NCBI GenBank assembly: GCA_016711485.1
Contig: JADJSX010000024.1
Coordinates: forward strand, 434,001-498,000
Length of the DNA: 64,000 nucleotides
Source of the DNA: Leptospiraceae bacterium
Lineage (GTDB): Bacteria; Spirochaetota; Leptospiria; Leptospirales; Leptospiraceae
Direction: 5' to 3'
A program made the position numbers and the translations under genes. The notes below the pieces were generated by a model. It was given only the letters and a program-made list of their open reading frames with translations, searched no databases and was not told the DNA's origin. Below, in pieces: positions 8,579 through 17,667 of this stretch. The number at the start of each line of letters is the position of its first letter. The first letter of the stretch is position 1.

Positions 8579-11500
8579 TGGAATTTCAATGAATCAGAAA
8601 GACTGGCAAAACTTCAGAAATACAATATATTAGATACTCTTTCAGAGACAGAGTATGATGATATTACAAAGCTTGCCTCTCAAATATGTGAAACTCCAAT
8701 CGCACTCATTAGTTTTGTCGATGCGGAGAGACAGTGGTTTAAGTCAAAAGTAGGAATAGATGCAAAAGAAACACCTAGAGATTTGGCTTTTTGTGCACAT
8801 GCAATTTTAGGGGAAGAAGTTTTTGTTGTTCCTGATCCTGCAGAGGATAAACGTTTTTTTGATAATCCAGTAGTAACAAATTCTCCTAACGTTAAATTTT
8901 ATGCAGGAGCACCACTTATTACGCCTGACGGATTTTCAATTGGAACATTATGCGTAATAGATAAAAAACCAAGAAATTTGAATAAAGGTCAACTAGAAGC
9001 TTTGTCAGCACTAAGTAGAAGTGTAATCACCTTATTAGAACTACGGTTAAAGTTAAGTGAAAGTCAAGAACAATTACAGCAAATCAAGGAAATGCAGAAC
9101 GAAAATAAAAAGATTCAATTAGAAAAAATAGAATCTGATGCAATTTTTTTTGATCTATTTGAAAACACTAGTGATTTGATTCAAAACATTCGACTCGAAG
9201 ACGGGCGGTTTATTTATGTTAACCCTTCTTGGATAAAAATACTAGGCTATCAAAAGGAAGAATTGCAAAATCTAAACTTTAAAGATATAATTCATCCGGA
9301 CAGTTTAAAACATTGTCTAAATATATTCAGAGAAGCAGCAAACGGAAATGATGTACCTATATTTGAAGCTACTTTTATTTCTAAAAATGGAAAGAAAATT
9401 TTTATTCAAGGCTCTAACGGTTGCGTATGGAAAAACGGAAAACCATTTTCCACAAGAGGAATTTTTAGAGATATAACAGATTATAAAATTACAGAATTAG
9501 CACTCCTTGATTCCAATGCAAAAATTCGAGATTTCGGAAAAGCAATTAATGAAAATAGTATTATGGTTTTTACGGATCAAAAAGGAATTATCACTTACGC
9601 AAATGATATGTTTGCCAAAATCTCAAAATTCTCTAAAGAAGAGTTAATCGGAAAAACACACAAAATTGTAAATTCTGGATTTCATCCGAAAGAATTTTTT
9701 AAAGATATGTGGGATATAATTAAAACTGGTGAAGTTTGGAGAGGGGAAATTAAAAATAAGGCTAAGGATGGATCTTTTTACTGGGTCGACACAACTATCG
9801 TCCCATTTGTGAATGTAGAAGGAAATATCTATCAGTATTTGGCTATCCGTAGAGATATTACTAAAAGTAAGATTGCAGAACAAGCCCTAAGAGAAAGCGA
9901 ATTGAAATTTAGAGCAGTAACCGAAATGGCAAATGCTTCGATAATAACAGTTAACGTTTCAGGTGAAATTGTTGGCTGGAATCTAGCTGCTGAGAATACG
10001 TTCGGTTATTCGAAAGAGGAAATACTAGGAAAATCGATCACAATTATTATGCCGGATGAATACAAAGAAGCTCATTTACAAGGTATGGAGAATCATAAGT
10101 CTACAGGAGAATTTCGAGTAGTAGGAAAAACAGTAGAATTAAAAGGTTTAAGGAAAAACGGAACCATATTTCCGCTTGAACTATCTCTTTCGAAATATGA
10201 TATAATGTCTGAAGAGTTCTTTACTGGCTATATTCAAGATATTTCAATACGCAAGTCTACCGAACTAGCATTAAAACAAAGTGAAGCACAATATCGATCA
10301 TTGGTTGAGAACGCGCCTGATATTATTATGGAGATAGATCTAGATAATAATATTATATTTATAAATAGAATTGTAAGCGGACTTACAAAGGATCAGGTAA
10401 TAGGTGTTAATGCACTAAATTTCGTAGCACCGGAATTCAGAAAGATTGTATGGGAAAAACATGATAGAGTGAGACGACTCAAACAGATTGAGAGTTATGA
10501 AACCCAGTTTTTACATCCGAATGGAAGTGTTACTTGGTATTTTACATTTGCTAGCCCTATGCTTTTGGGAGGCGAAATCAAAGGGATAACTTTAATTACC
10601 CGTGACATTTCTGAAAGTAAACATTTACAACAAAAACTGATTGATCAAAATAATTTTATTCAAAAAGTCACAGACTCAATTCCAGCTTTAATAAGTTATT
10701 GGAATTTTGATCTTAGTTTAGGATTTGCGAACAGTGCCTATTTAGAATCGATTGGAAAAAAACGAAACGATATAATCGGAAAACAAATGAACGAAATTCT
10801 TGATACCACATTGCATCAAGAAAAAAAACCATACATGGAAAGTGTTTTAAATGGAGAAACTTCTTCTTTCGAAAGAGCCTTACCAAATGAGGATGGAACA
10901 CTCTCCTATACTTGGGTTCAATATATTCCCGATTTTCAAAATGAAACAGTAAAAGGTTTTCTTGTTCTTGCGACCGACATTAACCAAATAAAACAAGCCG
11001 AAAAATCCTTGTATGAAACTCAAAATAAACTTACTGAAATTTTAGAATCAATACCGGAAGGAATTATTGAATGTAATTTAAATCTTGAAATAGTTTATGC
11101 AAATAAAAGTGCTGAAAGAATTTTTGAAATGGACTTAGCCGAAATCAAAGAGCACTATTTTGATTTTCAAAAATGGAAACGATATGATAAAGAGGGTAAT
11201 AGCTATATACCAAAAGAATATCCAATACAAGTTGCAATCCAAAAACAGGAAGAAATAGGTCCAATTATTCAATTCATAGAAAATGACTTCGGAACTAAAA
11301 AATGGTTATCCATACATGCAGTTCCATTATTTGACAAAGCTGGAAATTTATATGGTGCTGTTGCGACCTTTGGAGATATTACAGAAAGGCAAGAATTTCA
11401 GAATAAAATTATCGCAGCAAAAGAAGAAGCAGAACTAGCTAAAGTTTCTGCTGATTTGGCAAATAAAGCAAAAAGTGAATTTTTAGCAAACATAAGTCAC

Positions 11501-12925
11501 GAAATTAGAACTCCAATGAATGCAATTTTGGGCTTTGGTGAATTACTCAATTCAAAATTGGAAGAGGAGTCTTTAAAACAATTTGCATCTTCCATTGTAA
11601 CAAGCGGGAAAGTATTATTAAGATTAATTAATGACGTACTCGATCTCTCAAAAATTGAAGCCGGAAAAATTGAATTAAATTATGCACCAATTCATATCTT
11701 AAAAAGTTTTGAGGAAATACAAATAATTTTCTCTCAAAAAGTTCAGGAGAAAGGATTAGATTTTTTAATAGAAATAGACCCATCTTTACCAACCATGTTA
11801 GTTTTAGATGAAATGAGGCTCAGACAAGTGCTTTTAAATTTGGTAGGTAACTCTATTAAATTTACTGAGAAAGGTTACGTCAAAGTATCCGTTTCCAAAA
11901 TAAATACAAATGAATCAAATCAAACAATTGATTTAATTATCGGAATAGATGATACGGGAATTGGCATTCCAGAAGTGGATAAGGAGAAAATTTTCGAAGC
12001 TTTTGCTCAAACTGCTGGGCAGAATCAAGAAAAATACGGTGGTACCGGATTGGGTTTAACCATCGCCCGAAAATTAGTTACATTAATGAATGGTGAGATT
12101 ACCCTCTCAAGCAAAGTAGGAGTAGGTACGACTTTCGCTATTGTACTTAGAAATTTGAAAGTCATAAATAATCCAAACCTTGTTAGTGTAAAAACCGTAG
12201 ATTCAATAAAACTTAATGCAGATATTCAATTTGAACCAGCCATCATTTTACTAGTCGATGATGTTTCTCTAAATCGTGAGTTGATCATTCAGTTTCTAAA
12301 AAAATATCCTGAATTGAAAATCATAGAAGCCGAAAATGGAAAAATAGCTATTGATATGGCTAATGAATATAAGCCGGATTTAATTTTAATGGATATAAAA
12401 ATGCCTGTCATGAATGGACTTGAAGCAATTCAGATTATAAAAAAAATCGATTCAATTTCAAAAACTCCAATAATAGCGTTAACTGCTTCAGCTTTTGAAA
12501 AAACAAAACTCACCGTGACAGCTATTACAGATGGTTATATACAAAAACCTGTTAGTCGACAAGAATTGCTTCTAATTCTTTCTACTTTTTTAAAGAAAAA
12601 AGAACCTATAAAAACAATTCCAAAAATAAACTCTTTGGATAATATTGATATTCCACTTAAAACTAATTTTAAAAGAAGTAAAGAACTGTACCAACGTATT
12701 ACGCAGGAAAAAATTCAACAATGCAAAGAGTTGTTAGATGTTTTGGATATTACTGAAAGTATAAATTTTGGATCAGAAATGCAATTACTCGGGAAGGAAT
12801 TTAATTACGAACCGTTAATCAAATGGGGAAATGATTTAGAAAAATATGCACGCCAATTTGATAGTAATAATATAAATTCTATACTAAAAAAGTTTGAACA
12901 CATAATCAAAGAATTACAGGATTAA
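8579..12925 (+). CDS. Hybrid sensor histidine kinase (GAF, multiple PAS, HisKA, HATPase, REC), start codon lost
   Basis: Reading is open from 8579, but the first usual start codon in frame is a TTG at 8783, inside the GAF domain. The upstream codons clearly encode the beginning of that domain (ERLAKLQKYNILDTLSETE, PIALISFVDAERQW), so the real start has probably been removed next to the IS remnant. Counting from 8783, PAS-type repeats occupy about 115-870, the H-box NISHEIRTPMNAILGF has His906, HATPase motifs include DDTGIGIPEVDKEK and GGTGLGLTIARKL, and the receiver carries Asp1204 in LILMDIKMP. A helical tail of about 100 residues ends the protein. It would sense cytoplasmic signals; no transmembrane segment was seen. 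The lipoprotein gene begins 1 base after its stop. Confidence 0.88.
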   Translation, partial: WNFNESERLAKLQKYNILDTLSETEYDDITKLASQICETPIALISFVDAERQWFKSKVGIDAKETPRDLAFCAHAILGEEVFVVPDPAEDKRFFDNPVVTNSPNVKFYAGAPLITPDGFSIGTLCVIDKKPRNLNKGQLEALSALSRSVITLLELRLKLSESQEQLQQIKEMQNENKKIQLEKIESDAIFFDLFENTSDLIQNIRLEDGRFIYVNPSWIKILGYQKEELQNLNFKDIIHPDSLKHCLNIFREAANGNDVPIFEATFISKNGKKIFIQGSNGCVWKNGKPFSTRGIFRDITDYKITELALLDSNAKIRDFGKAINENSIMVFTDQKGIITYANDMFAKISKFSKEELIGKTHKIVNSGFHPKEFFKDMWDIIKTGEVWRGEIKNKAKDGSFYWVDTTIVPFVNVEGNIYQYLAIRRDITKSKIAEQALRESELKFRAVTEMANASIITVNVSGEIVGWNLAAENTFGYSKEEILGKSITIIMPDEYKEAHLQGMENHKSTGEFRVVGKTVELKGLRKNGTIFPLELSLSKYDIMSEEFFTGYIQDISIRKSTELALKQSEAQYRSLVENAPDIIMEIDLDNNIIFINRIVSGLTKDQVIGVNALNFVAPEFRKIVWEKHDRVRRLKQIESYETQFLHPNGSVTWYFTFASPMLLGGEIKGITLITRDISESKHLQQKLIDQNNFIQKVTDSIPALISYWNFDLSLGFANSAYLESIGKKRNDIIGKQMNEILDTTLHQEKKPYMESVLNGETSSFERALPNEDGTLSYTWVQYIPDFQNETVKGFLVLATDINQIKQAEKSLYETQNKLTEILESIPEGIIECNLNLEIVYANKSAERIFEMDLAEIKEHYFDFQKWKRYDKEGNSYIPKEYPIQVAIQKQEEIGPIIQFIENDFGTKKWLSIHAVPLFDKAGNLYGAVATFGDITERQEFQNKIIAAKEEAELAKVSADLANKAKSEFLANISHEIRTPMNAILGFGELLNSKLEEESLKQFASSIVTSGKVLLRLINDVLDLSKIEAGKIELNYAPIHILKSFEEIQIIFSQKVQEKGLDFLIEIDPSLPTMLVLDEMRLRQVLLNLVGNSIKFTEKGYVKVSVSKINTNESNQTIDLIIGIDDTGIGIPEVDKEKIFEAFAQTAGQNQEKYGGTGLGLTIARKLVTLMNGEITLSSKVGVGTTFAIVLRNLKVINNPNLVSVKTVDSIKLNADIQFEPAIILLVDDVSLNRELIIQFLKKYPELKIIEAENGKIAIDMANEYKPDLILMDIKMPVMNGLEAIQIIKKIDSISKTPIIALTASAFEKTKLTVTAITDGYIQKPVSRQELLLILSTFLKKKEPIKTIPKINSLDNIDIPLKTNFKRSKELYQRITQEKIQQCKELLDVLDITESINFGSEMQLLGKEFNYEPLIKWGNDLEKYARQFDSNNINSILKKFEHIIKELQD

Positions 12926-12926
12926 A

Positions 12927-13988
12927 ATGAATCAATATCAACCCAGTTTAACACTCCCAGTAAAATTATGCATACTGCTAAACTTTCTATTTCTCCAAAA
13001 TTGTATTCCTTATATTTATCACGTTAGCACCGAACAAGCCAGAATTATACTTAATAGAGTTGAAATTTCAAAAGTTGTTGAGTTAAATCAAGAGAGCGAG
13101 CTAATAAATAGTAAACTCAAATTGATACAATCGGTAAGAGAGTTTGCAATAAAAGAAATTTTTCTAAATCCCAAAGGCGGTTATAAATATTATACAAAAT
13201 TAGATAGAAATGAGGTCGGTTGGAACGTTAGTGCATCATATCCTTTAAAATTTGAGTCTTATACATGGTGGTTCCCATTCGCAGGTACTGTCCCATACAA
13301 AGGTTACTTTGATTTAGAGAAAGCCAAAGAGGAAGAAAATAAATTAATTGAAAAAGGATTGGATACTCGACTTCGCATAACGGCTGGTTATTCAACTCTA
13401 GGTTGGTTTTCCGATCCAGTTTTGTCTCCGCAACTTCGTATGACTGAGGATGAATTAGTTTCTCTTGTAATTCACGAACTAACTCATGCTACGGTATATT
13501 TTCCGGGTGATTCAAATTTCAATGAATCCTATGCAAGTTTTGTGGAAGAGATAGGCACAGAAAAATTCTACAGAGCGTTTAACACCGATAAAGCGGAAGA
13601 AGTATTACTAAAAAGAAAAAAAACAAAATCACAATCAGATTTTATTATTTCTCAAGTCAAACTTACTGCAAACAAATTAAAGGAATTATATGATCTAGAT
13701 ACAATTTCTGACGAAGAAAAATTGATTCAGAAAAAAAACATAATTGAAGAATATAGATCAAACATTTTAAAGAATTCAGCACAATTTTCAAAGTTTGATC
13801 CTGAAAAATTTAAAACAGTAAAAATAAACAATGAAAACTTCATAGGGATTTTGCGTTATCATTCCGGCTCAAAATTCTTCCAAGATACATTTGATAGGAT
13901 GGGGGGAGATTTTCAAAAATTTCATACAGAAGTAGAAAAATTAAAATCTCTTTCTTCTGAAGAACGAGCAAAACTATTAAAGTTATGA
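12927..13988 (+). CDS. Zinc aminopeptidase lipoprotein (COG4324/PF10023 type)
   Basis: 353 residues. The N-terminus has a hydrophobic signal ending at a spirochaetal lipobox-like LLNFLFLQNC, suggesting a lipid-modified envelope protein. The gluzincin motif appears as LVIHELTHATVYF followed by FNESYASFVEEIG, which supplies HExxH and a downstream Glu, as in the predicted aminopeptidase family PF10023. The C-terminal third is Lys/Glu-rich and helical. The start is 1 base after the hybrid kinase stop, implying co-transcription. The substrate is unknown. Confidence 0.82.
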   Translation: MNQYQPSLTLPVKLCILLNFLFLQNCIPYIYHVSTEQARIILNRVEISKVVELNQESELINSKLKLIQSVREFAIKEIFLNPKGGYKYYTKLDRNEVGWNVSASYPLKFESYTWWFPFAGTVPYKGYFDLEKAKEEENKLIEKGLDTRLRITAGYSTLGWFSDPVLSPQLRMTEDELVSLVIHELTHATVYFPGDSNFNESYASFVEEIGTEKFYRAFNTDKAEEVLLKRKKTKSQSDFIISQVKLTANKLKELYDLDTISDEEKLIQKKNIIEEYRSNILKNSAQFSKFDPEKFKTVKINNENFIGILRYHSGSKFFQDTFDRMGGDFQKFHTEVEKLKSLSSEERAKLLKL

Positions 13989-14087
13989 AACTCGAATATT
14001 ACTCTACTTGAAATTTATTCTAAAGCATCTAAATTCTGAATACAAAAAAACTCCATTGAGTTATACTCAAGACAGAGCGGTTTTCGG

Positions 14088-14152
14088 TGTCATGGTGAGC
14101 TTGTCGAATCCATGCTTAACAGAAATAGCTCCCTTCGACGCTCAGGATGACA
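14088..14152. repeat. Imperfect inverted repeat (GTCGAA type)
   Basis: TGTCATGGTGAGCTTGTCGAA at the left faces TTCGACGCTCAGGATGACA at the right, giving long imperfect arms around a 30-base loop. A related half-site (CTGTCACCCTGAGCCTGTCG) occurs at 17559. These look like members of the widespread TGTCA-CCTGAGC-GTCGAAGGG intergenic repeats. It lies between the aminopeptidase gene and the ArsR-led island. Confidence 0.6.
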
Positions 14153-14224
14153 ATTTACTAAAACCACTTTAGCTCAAGTATATCTAGGAAATCGAAAACA
14201 AATCTCAAAATAATTCGTTTTTTC

Positions 14225-14271
14225 TTGACAGAAATTGCATTCAACTTATTTTACTAAAAGGTTAATTAACT
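14225..14271 (+). promoter_or_regulatory. Candidate promoter and operator of the ArsR-led island
   Basis: TTGACA at 14225-14230 is followed after 16 bases by TATTTT (14247-14252). A perfect palindrome GTTAATTAAC (14261-14270) sits just before the arsR ATG at 14274. ArsR-family repressors usually bind such AT-rich palindromes in their own promoter. This arrangement also argues against the TTG at 14235 as the start. Inferred from spacing and symmetry only. Confidence 0.45.
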
Positions 14272-14273
14272 AT

Positions 14274-14636
14274 ATGGTTAAATACTCGGGAGATACAGAC
14301 CAACTCAGTTTGACGTTTGGGGCATTAGCAGACCCTACAAGACGGGCTATGCTTGCTAGGCTTTCTAAAGGAGAGGCATCTGTGACGGAATTGGCAGAGC
14401 CATTTGACATGAGTATGCCAGCGATCACCAAACATTTAAAGGTCTTGGAAAAGGCAGGTTTAATCACCCGCGGTAAGGAAGCACAGTGGAGACCTTGCCA
14501 GTTGAAAGCCGAACCTTTGGAAGAAGCTAACAACTGGATAGATCAATACCGCAAGTTCTGGGAAGATCGATTTGATCGTTTAGATGAATACCTAAAAGAG
14601 TTACAAGCGAATGATAAAAAGGAAACAGGGGATTAA
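14274..14636 (+). CDS. ArsR/SmtB-family winged-helix repressor
   Basis: About 120 residues. The winged-helix core is visible as LADPTRRAMLARLSKGEASV, then TELAEPFDMSMPAITKHLKV and LEKAGLITRGKEAQWRPCQL. No metal-binding Cys cluster (ELCVCDL) is present, so it is not a classic arsenic or zinc sensor. It belongs to the subgroup that usually sits directly upstream of an AHSA1/SRPBCC gene. The ATG at 14274 is chosen over the TTG at 14235 because the latter lies inside the likely promoter. It ends 2 bases before the first SRPBCC gene and probably represses the whole island. The ligand is unknown. Confidence 0.9.
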   Translation: MVKYSGDTDQLSLTFGALADPTRRAMLARLSKGEASVTELAEPFDMSMPAITKHLKVLEKAGLITRGKEAQWRPCQLKAEPLEEANNWIDQYRKFWEDRFDRLDEYLKELQANDKKETGD

Positions 14637-14638
14637 AA

Positions 14639-15118
14639 ATGGCTACACTCACAGATACCAATAATTCTGAGCGGGAAATAGAAACTAGCCGCATCATTGA
14701 TATGCCGCAGGAATTAGTTTTCAAAGCTTGGACTGACCCAACGCATCTAACAAATTGGTGGGGACCAAAAGGATTTACGAATACCTTTCATACTTTCGAT
14801 TTACGACCGGACGGGAATTGGAGGTTTACCATGCGTAGCCACGATGGTTCTGAATTTTTCAATCACAGTATCTTTGAAGAAATTGTAAAGCCAGAAAGAC
14901 TTGTGTTTAGGCATGTATCAACGCACCCTTTTAAAGTAATTACGACTTTTGAGGATAATAACGGTAAAACGAAACTTACTTTCAAAATGGTTTTTGATTC
15001 AAAAGAAGAATGTGATGCAACTAAAGTATATGCAATCGAAGCAAACGAACAGAATTTTGATCGTTTAGAAGAAGAACTGAATAAAATGACTTTGTCGCAA
15101 TTAGGTATTTCAAAATGA
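14639..15118 (+). CDS. SRPBCC/AHSA1-domain protein
   Basis: 159 residues of the START-like SRPBCC fold, AHSA1 branch. Typical motifs are TSRIIDMPQELVFKAWTDP, LTNWWGPKGFTNTFHTFD and GNWRFTMRSHDGSEF. The fold forms a deep hydrophobic cavity for small lipophilic ligands; the ligand here is unknown. It starts 2 bases after arsR and overlaps the next gene by ATGA, so translation is probably coupled. ArsR-AHSA1 pairs are common in bacteria and usually linked to detoxification, though seldom characterised. Confidence 0.9.
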   Translation: MATLTDTNNSEREIETSRIIDMPQELVFKAWTDPTHLTNWWGPKGFTNTFHTFDLRPDGNWRFTMRSHDGSEFFNHSIFEEIVKPERLVFRHVSTHPFKVITTFEDNNGKTKLTFKMVFDSKEECDATKVYAIEANEQNFDRLEEELNKMTLSQLGISK

Positions 15119-15681
15119 GAAAAGTTATTTTATATTTTAATATGTCTCTGGACGGGATTGTCACTAACATAGAGAACTGGATTAAAATCAGTGATGAGTT
15201 AATCGAAGATTCCGCAAAAAGGTATGAAGAAATTGATACAATTCTTTTTGGAGGGAATACCTATCCTTCTATGGGAGAATACTGGCAGAATGCAGAGGAT
15301 AATTCTGATTCACCAACAGAAAAAAGTTTTGCAAAACTAATCAATGATAAAAAGAAATATGTAATTTCGAGAAAGAAAATGAATTTAACTTGGAGAAATT
15401 CCGAACAAATTCTTTTTATTGATTCAAAATCTTTAATAGAACAAATACAAAATTTAAAAAACCAAAATGGAAAAAATATTTCTGTAGAAAGCGGAGTCAA
15501 AACCTGGCAATTCTTTTTTGAAAACAAACTTTACGACGAATTGTGGTTATGCCTTCAACCAATAGTTGCAGGAAACGGGGAAAAGATATTCTATGATGGT
15601 TTTCCGAAATTGGAAATGAAACTTAAAGATACAACGCAATACCAAGATGGAGTAATTAAATTAATTTATGAAAGAATATAA
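15115..15681 (+). CDS. Dihydrofolate-reductase-like (RibD C-terminal family) protein
   Basis: 188 residues, RibD_C/DHFR-like NAD(P)H-dependent reductase fold. Landmarks are the N-terminal MRKVILYFNMSLDGIVTNIE, the IDTILFGGNTYPSMGEYW strand-turn, the KYVISRKKM strand and LWLCLQPIVAGNGEKIF near the end. The protein family includes the RibD reductase domain and many stand-alone YwjB/YyaP-like proteins of unknown substrate. It overlaps the preceding SRPBCC gene by 4 bases. Not expected to be the true folate enzyme. It is one of four members in this island. Confidence 0.88.
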   Translation: MRKVILYFNMSLDGIVTNIENWIKISDELIEDSAKRYEEIDTILFGGNTYPSMGEYWQNAEDNSDSPTEKSFAKLINDKKKYVISRKKMNLTWRNSEQILFIDSKSLIEQIQNLKNQNGKNISVESGVKTWQFFFENKLYDELWLCLQPIVAGNGEKIFYDGFPKLEMKLKDTTQYQDGVIKLIYERI

Positions 15682-15708
15682 AAAAGGAAATAAATAGGAG
15701 AAATAACA

Positions 15709-16222
15709 ATGACAAACTAAACCAGAAAAAAAAGATTTCGTAATCACAAGAGAATTCGCAGCACCGAGAGACCTTGTCTGGAAAGTTTGGACTGAACAAA
15801 CTCATTTAGAAAAATGGGGCTCGCCACAAGGATTCACAATGACTTGCAAAAAGTTTGAATTCAAAGTGGGTGGAGAAAATCATTACTGCCAAAAAACCTC
15901 AGACGGACATGAGACTTGGGGAAAACAAAAATACTTAGAAATACATCCAACGCATAAATTGGTTTATCTGCAATCCTTTGCAGATGAAAATGGAAATCTA
16001 ATTTCTCATCCAATGAGTGCTACATGGCCTTTGCAGATGCTAACTACGATTAGCCTCGAAGAAAAAGAAAATAAAACAGTCTTGACACTCATCTGGACTC
16101 CTTATGAAGCAAGTGACGAAAATATCGCAACCTTCAACGGTGCAATGGATGGAATGAGCAAAGGCTGGGCAGGATCTTTTGCAAAGTTTGATGAGTATTT
16201 AGCAGAGATACAGTTCCACTAA
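15709..16222 (+). CDS. SRPBCC/AHSA1-domain protein with a disrupted start
   Basis: A good ribosome-binding site (AGGAG) precedes an ATG at 15709, but that frame hits TAA at codon 4. One base out of frame the conserved N-terminus is intact: EKKDFVITREFAAPRDLVWK, then VWTEQTHLEKWGSPQGF. Deleting one T from aaactaaacc would restore 171 codons. The next in-frame ATG (15839) would drop the first strand and helix of the fold, so it is unlikely to be the real start. The core continues as KKFEFKVGGENHY and ends with GWAGSFAKFDEYLAEI. This is either a sequence error or a real inactivating insertion. Confidence 0.78.
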
Positions 16223-16240
16223 AACGACGAGGATAAGGAA

Positions 16241-16609
16241 ATGAAAACTACATTTTCCAATATGGACGAATACATTGTTAGCTTTCCAATCGAAAAACAG
16301 GAAATATTAAAAAAGATACGCGCAACCATAAAAAAAATAATTCCTAAGGGAGAGGAAACTATCAGTTATGCGATACCTACTTTCAAATTGAATGGAAAGA
16401 ATTTAGTTCATTTTGCCGCATTCAAAAATCATATTGGTTTTTATGCAACTCCTAGCGGACATGCAGAATTTAAAGAAGAGCTTTCCAAATACAAACAAGG
16501 GAAAGGTTCAGTTCAATTTCCTTTCGATCAACCTATCCCTTATGATTTAATCAAAAGAATTGTAAAATTTAAAGTAATAGAACAAAAAAAGAATAACGTA
16601 GGGCTTTAG
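16241..16609 (+). CDS. DUF1801 family protein (YdhG/Fra-like)
   Basis: 122 residues matching the DUF1801 pattern: ATIKKIIPKGEETISYAIPT, FKLNGKNLVHFAAFKNHIGF and KGSVQFPFDQPIPYDLIKRI. Members include small YdhG-like proteins, some called frataxin-like iron chaperones, but the function is not settled. It starts 18 bases after the SRPBCC gene, with AGGATAAGGA upstream as a ribosome-binding site. It is probably part of the same transcript. Confidence 0.85.
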   Translation: MKTTFSNMDEYIVSFPIEKQEILKKIRATIKKIIPKGEETISYAIPTFKLNGKNLVHFAAFKNHIGFYATPSGHAEFKEELSKYKQGKGSVQFPFDQPIPYDLIKRIVKFKVIEQKKNNVGL

Positions 16610-16648
16610 CCCTATGAAAAAAATTATAGCCCTATGCAAGGAGAAAAG

Positions 16649-17128
16649 ATGAAAGATAGAGAATTAAAAATAGAAAGAGTCGTAGAAGCACCCGCAGAAC
16701 TGCTTTGGAAGTGTTGGACAGAGCCTAAGTATTTGTTGCCCTGGTTTACACCAAAGCCTTGGGAAACAATAGACGCAAGGTGTGACCTAAAAGTTGGGGG
16801 AGAATTTTTTACAATGATGAAATCTCCCGAAGGAGAAGAGTTTCCAAATTATGGAATTTACTTAGAGCTAAGTCAGAATAAACGCATCGTATGGACAGAT
16901 GCATTTCTACCTGGTTGGATCCCAACAGAAGATACATCCGATAGACCTTTCTTACTTGTTGCCAGTTTAGACTTTGAAGACCTCGGAAACGGCAAATCTA
17001 AATATACCGCTATTGCAAGACATTGGACTGTAGATCAGTGCAACAAACACAAGGAAATGGGATTCTACGAAGGTTGGGGAACTTGTATTGATCAACTAGT
17101 AGAATATATCAAAGCAGGAATGAAGTAG
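16649..17128 (+). CDS. SRPBCC/AHSA1-domain protein
   Basis: About 159 residues. AHSA1 landmarks: LKIERVVEAPAELLWKCWTE, LLPWFTPKPWETIDARCDLK and VGGEFFTMMKSPEGEEFPNY, with C-terminal MGFYEGWGTCIDQLVEYI. The ATG at 16649 follows AAGGAG at the right distance; an ATG 15 bases upstream lacks one. The next gene starts 1 base after the stop. It differs from its neighbours in sequence, so it is a diverged paralogue rather than a recent copy. The ligand is unknown. Confidence 0.9.
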   Translation: MKDRELKIERVVEAPAELLWKCWTEPKYLLPWFTPKPWETIDARCDLKVGGEFFTMMKSPEGEEFPNYGIYLELSQNKRIVWTDAFLPGWIPTEDTSDRPFLLVASLDFEDLGNGKSKYTAIARHWTVDQCNKHKEMGFYEGWGTCIDQLVEYIKAGMK

Positions 17129-17129
17129 T

Positions 17130-17543
17130 ATGGAAAATTATAAAATTGAGGAAGACATTGAAGTGGTATTTTTAACTTCACCTGACTTTCCAAATAACGT
17201 TCCTGCAACGTATAAGAAATTACATTCTTTACTACCGGATCATCCTAACAGGGGATACTTTGGAATTTCCCATCCTGATAAAACAGGAGTGATTCAATAC
17301 AAGGCTTGTGCGGAAATATTAGCATCTGATAATATTTCCAATAGCGAATTACAAAAGTTTACAATTGAAAAAGGGAATTTTGCGGCATTGTACATTGTGA
17401 ATCATTTTCAGGATAGCAATTGCATCGGCACTGCTTTTGAAACTTTACTCAAACATCCTAAGCTCGATCCAAAAGGTTACTGTTTGGAAGTTTATAAAAA
17501 CTATACAGACGTTGATGTGCATTGTATTGTTAGAATAATATAG
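17130..17543 (+). CDS. GyrI-like small-molecule-binding domain protein (tentative)
   Basis: 137 residues. Not confidently recognised. The pattern of strands, the EIEVVF-like N-terminus, LLPDHPNRGYFGISHPDKT and the conserved late segment DPKGYCLEVYKNYTDVDVH resemble the GyrI-like/effector-binding (SOUL-related) domain. It starts 1 base after the preceding SRPBCC gene, so it shares the transcript. A role in binding small ligands would fit the cluster but is inferred. Confidence 0.55.
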   Translation: MENYKIEEDIEVVFLTSPDFPNNVPATYKKLHSLLPDHPNRGYFGISHPDKTGVIQYKACAEILASDNISNSELQKFTIEKGNFAALYIVNHFQDSNCIGTAFETLLKHPKLDPKGYCLEVYKNYTDVDVHCIVRII

Positions 17544-17558
17544 AGGAGTGTGCAAAAA

Positions 17559-17623
17559 CTGTCACCCTGAGCCTGTCGAAGGGCGTACAACCCCGAAAGA
17601 GGGGATCCGGCCGGCCCCCCCCC
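17559..17623. repeat. Intergenic GTCGAAGGG half-repeat and C9 tract
   Basis: CTGTCACCCTGAGCCTGTCG followed by AAGGGCG matches the inverted-repeat arms at 14088. It is followed by a GC-rich patch (GGGATCCGGCCGG) and a run of nine C (17615-17623), very unlike the AT-rich surroundings. The C tract would be prone to sequencing error. The following gene has its own AAGGAG site. Confidence 0.5.
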
Positions 17624-17667
17624 ACATCTTTATGTTTACACAACCTCACTAAAAAAGGAGAATAAAA

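Noticed and set aside
8783..12925. Start of the hybrid kinase at the TTG at 8783
   Set aside because: The GAF domain clearly begins upstream in the same frame, so this TTG would cut the domain.
14274..14636. Arsenic resistance operon
   Set aside because: The ArsR-type protein lacks the Cys metal site and no arsenate reductase or arsenite pump is nearby.
15839..16222. SRPBCC gene starting at the ATG at 15839
   Set aside because: It would omit the conserved first strand and helix encoded just upstream; the original start at 15709 has a good ribosome-binding site.
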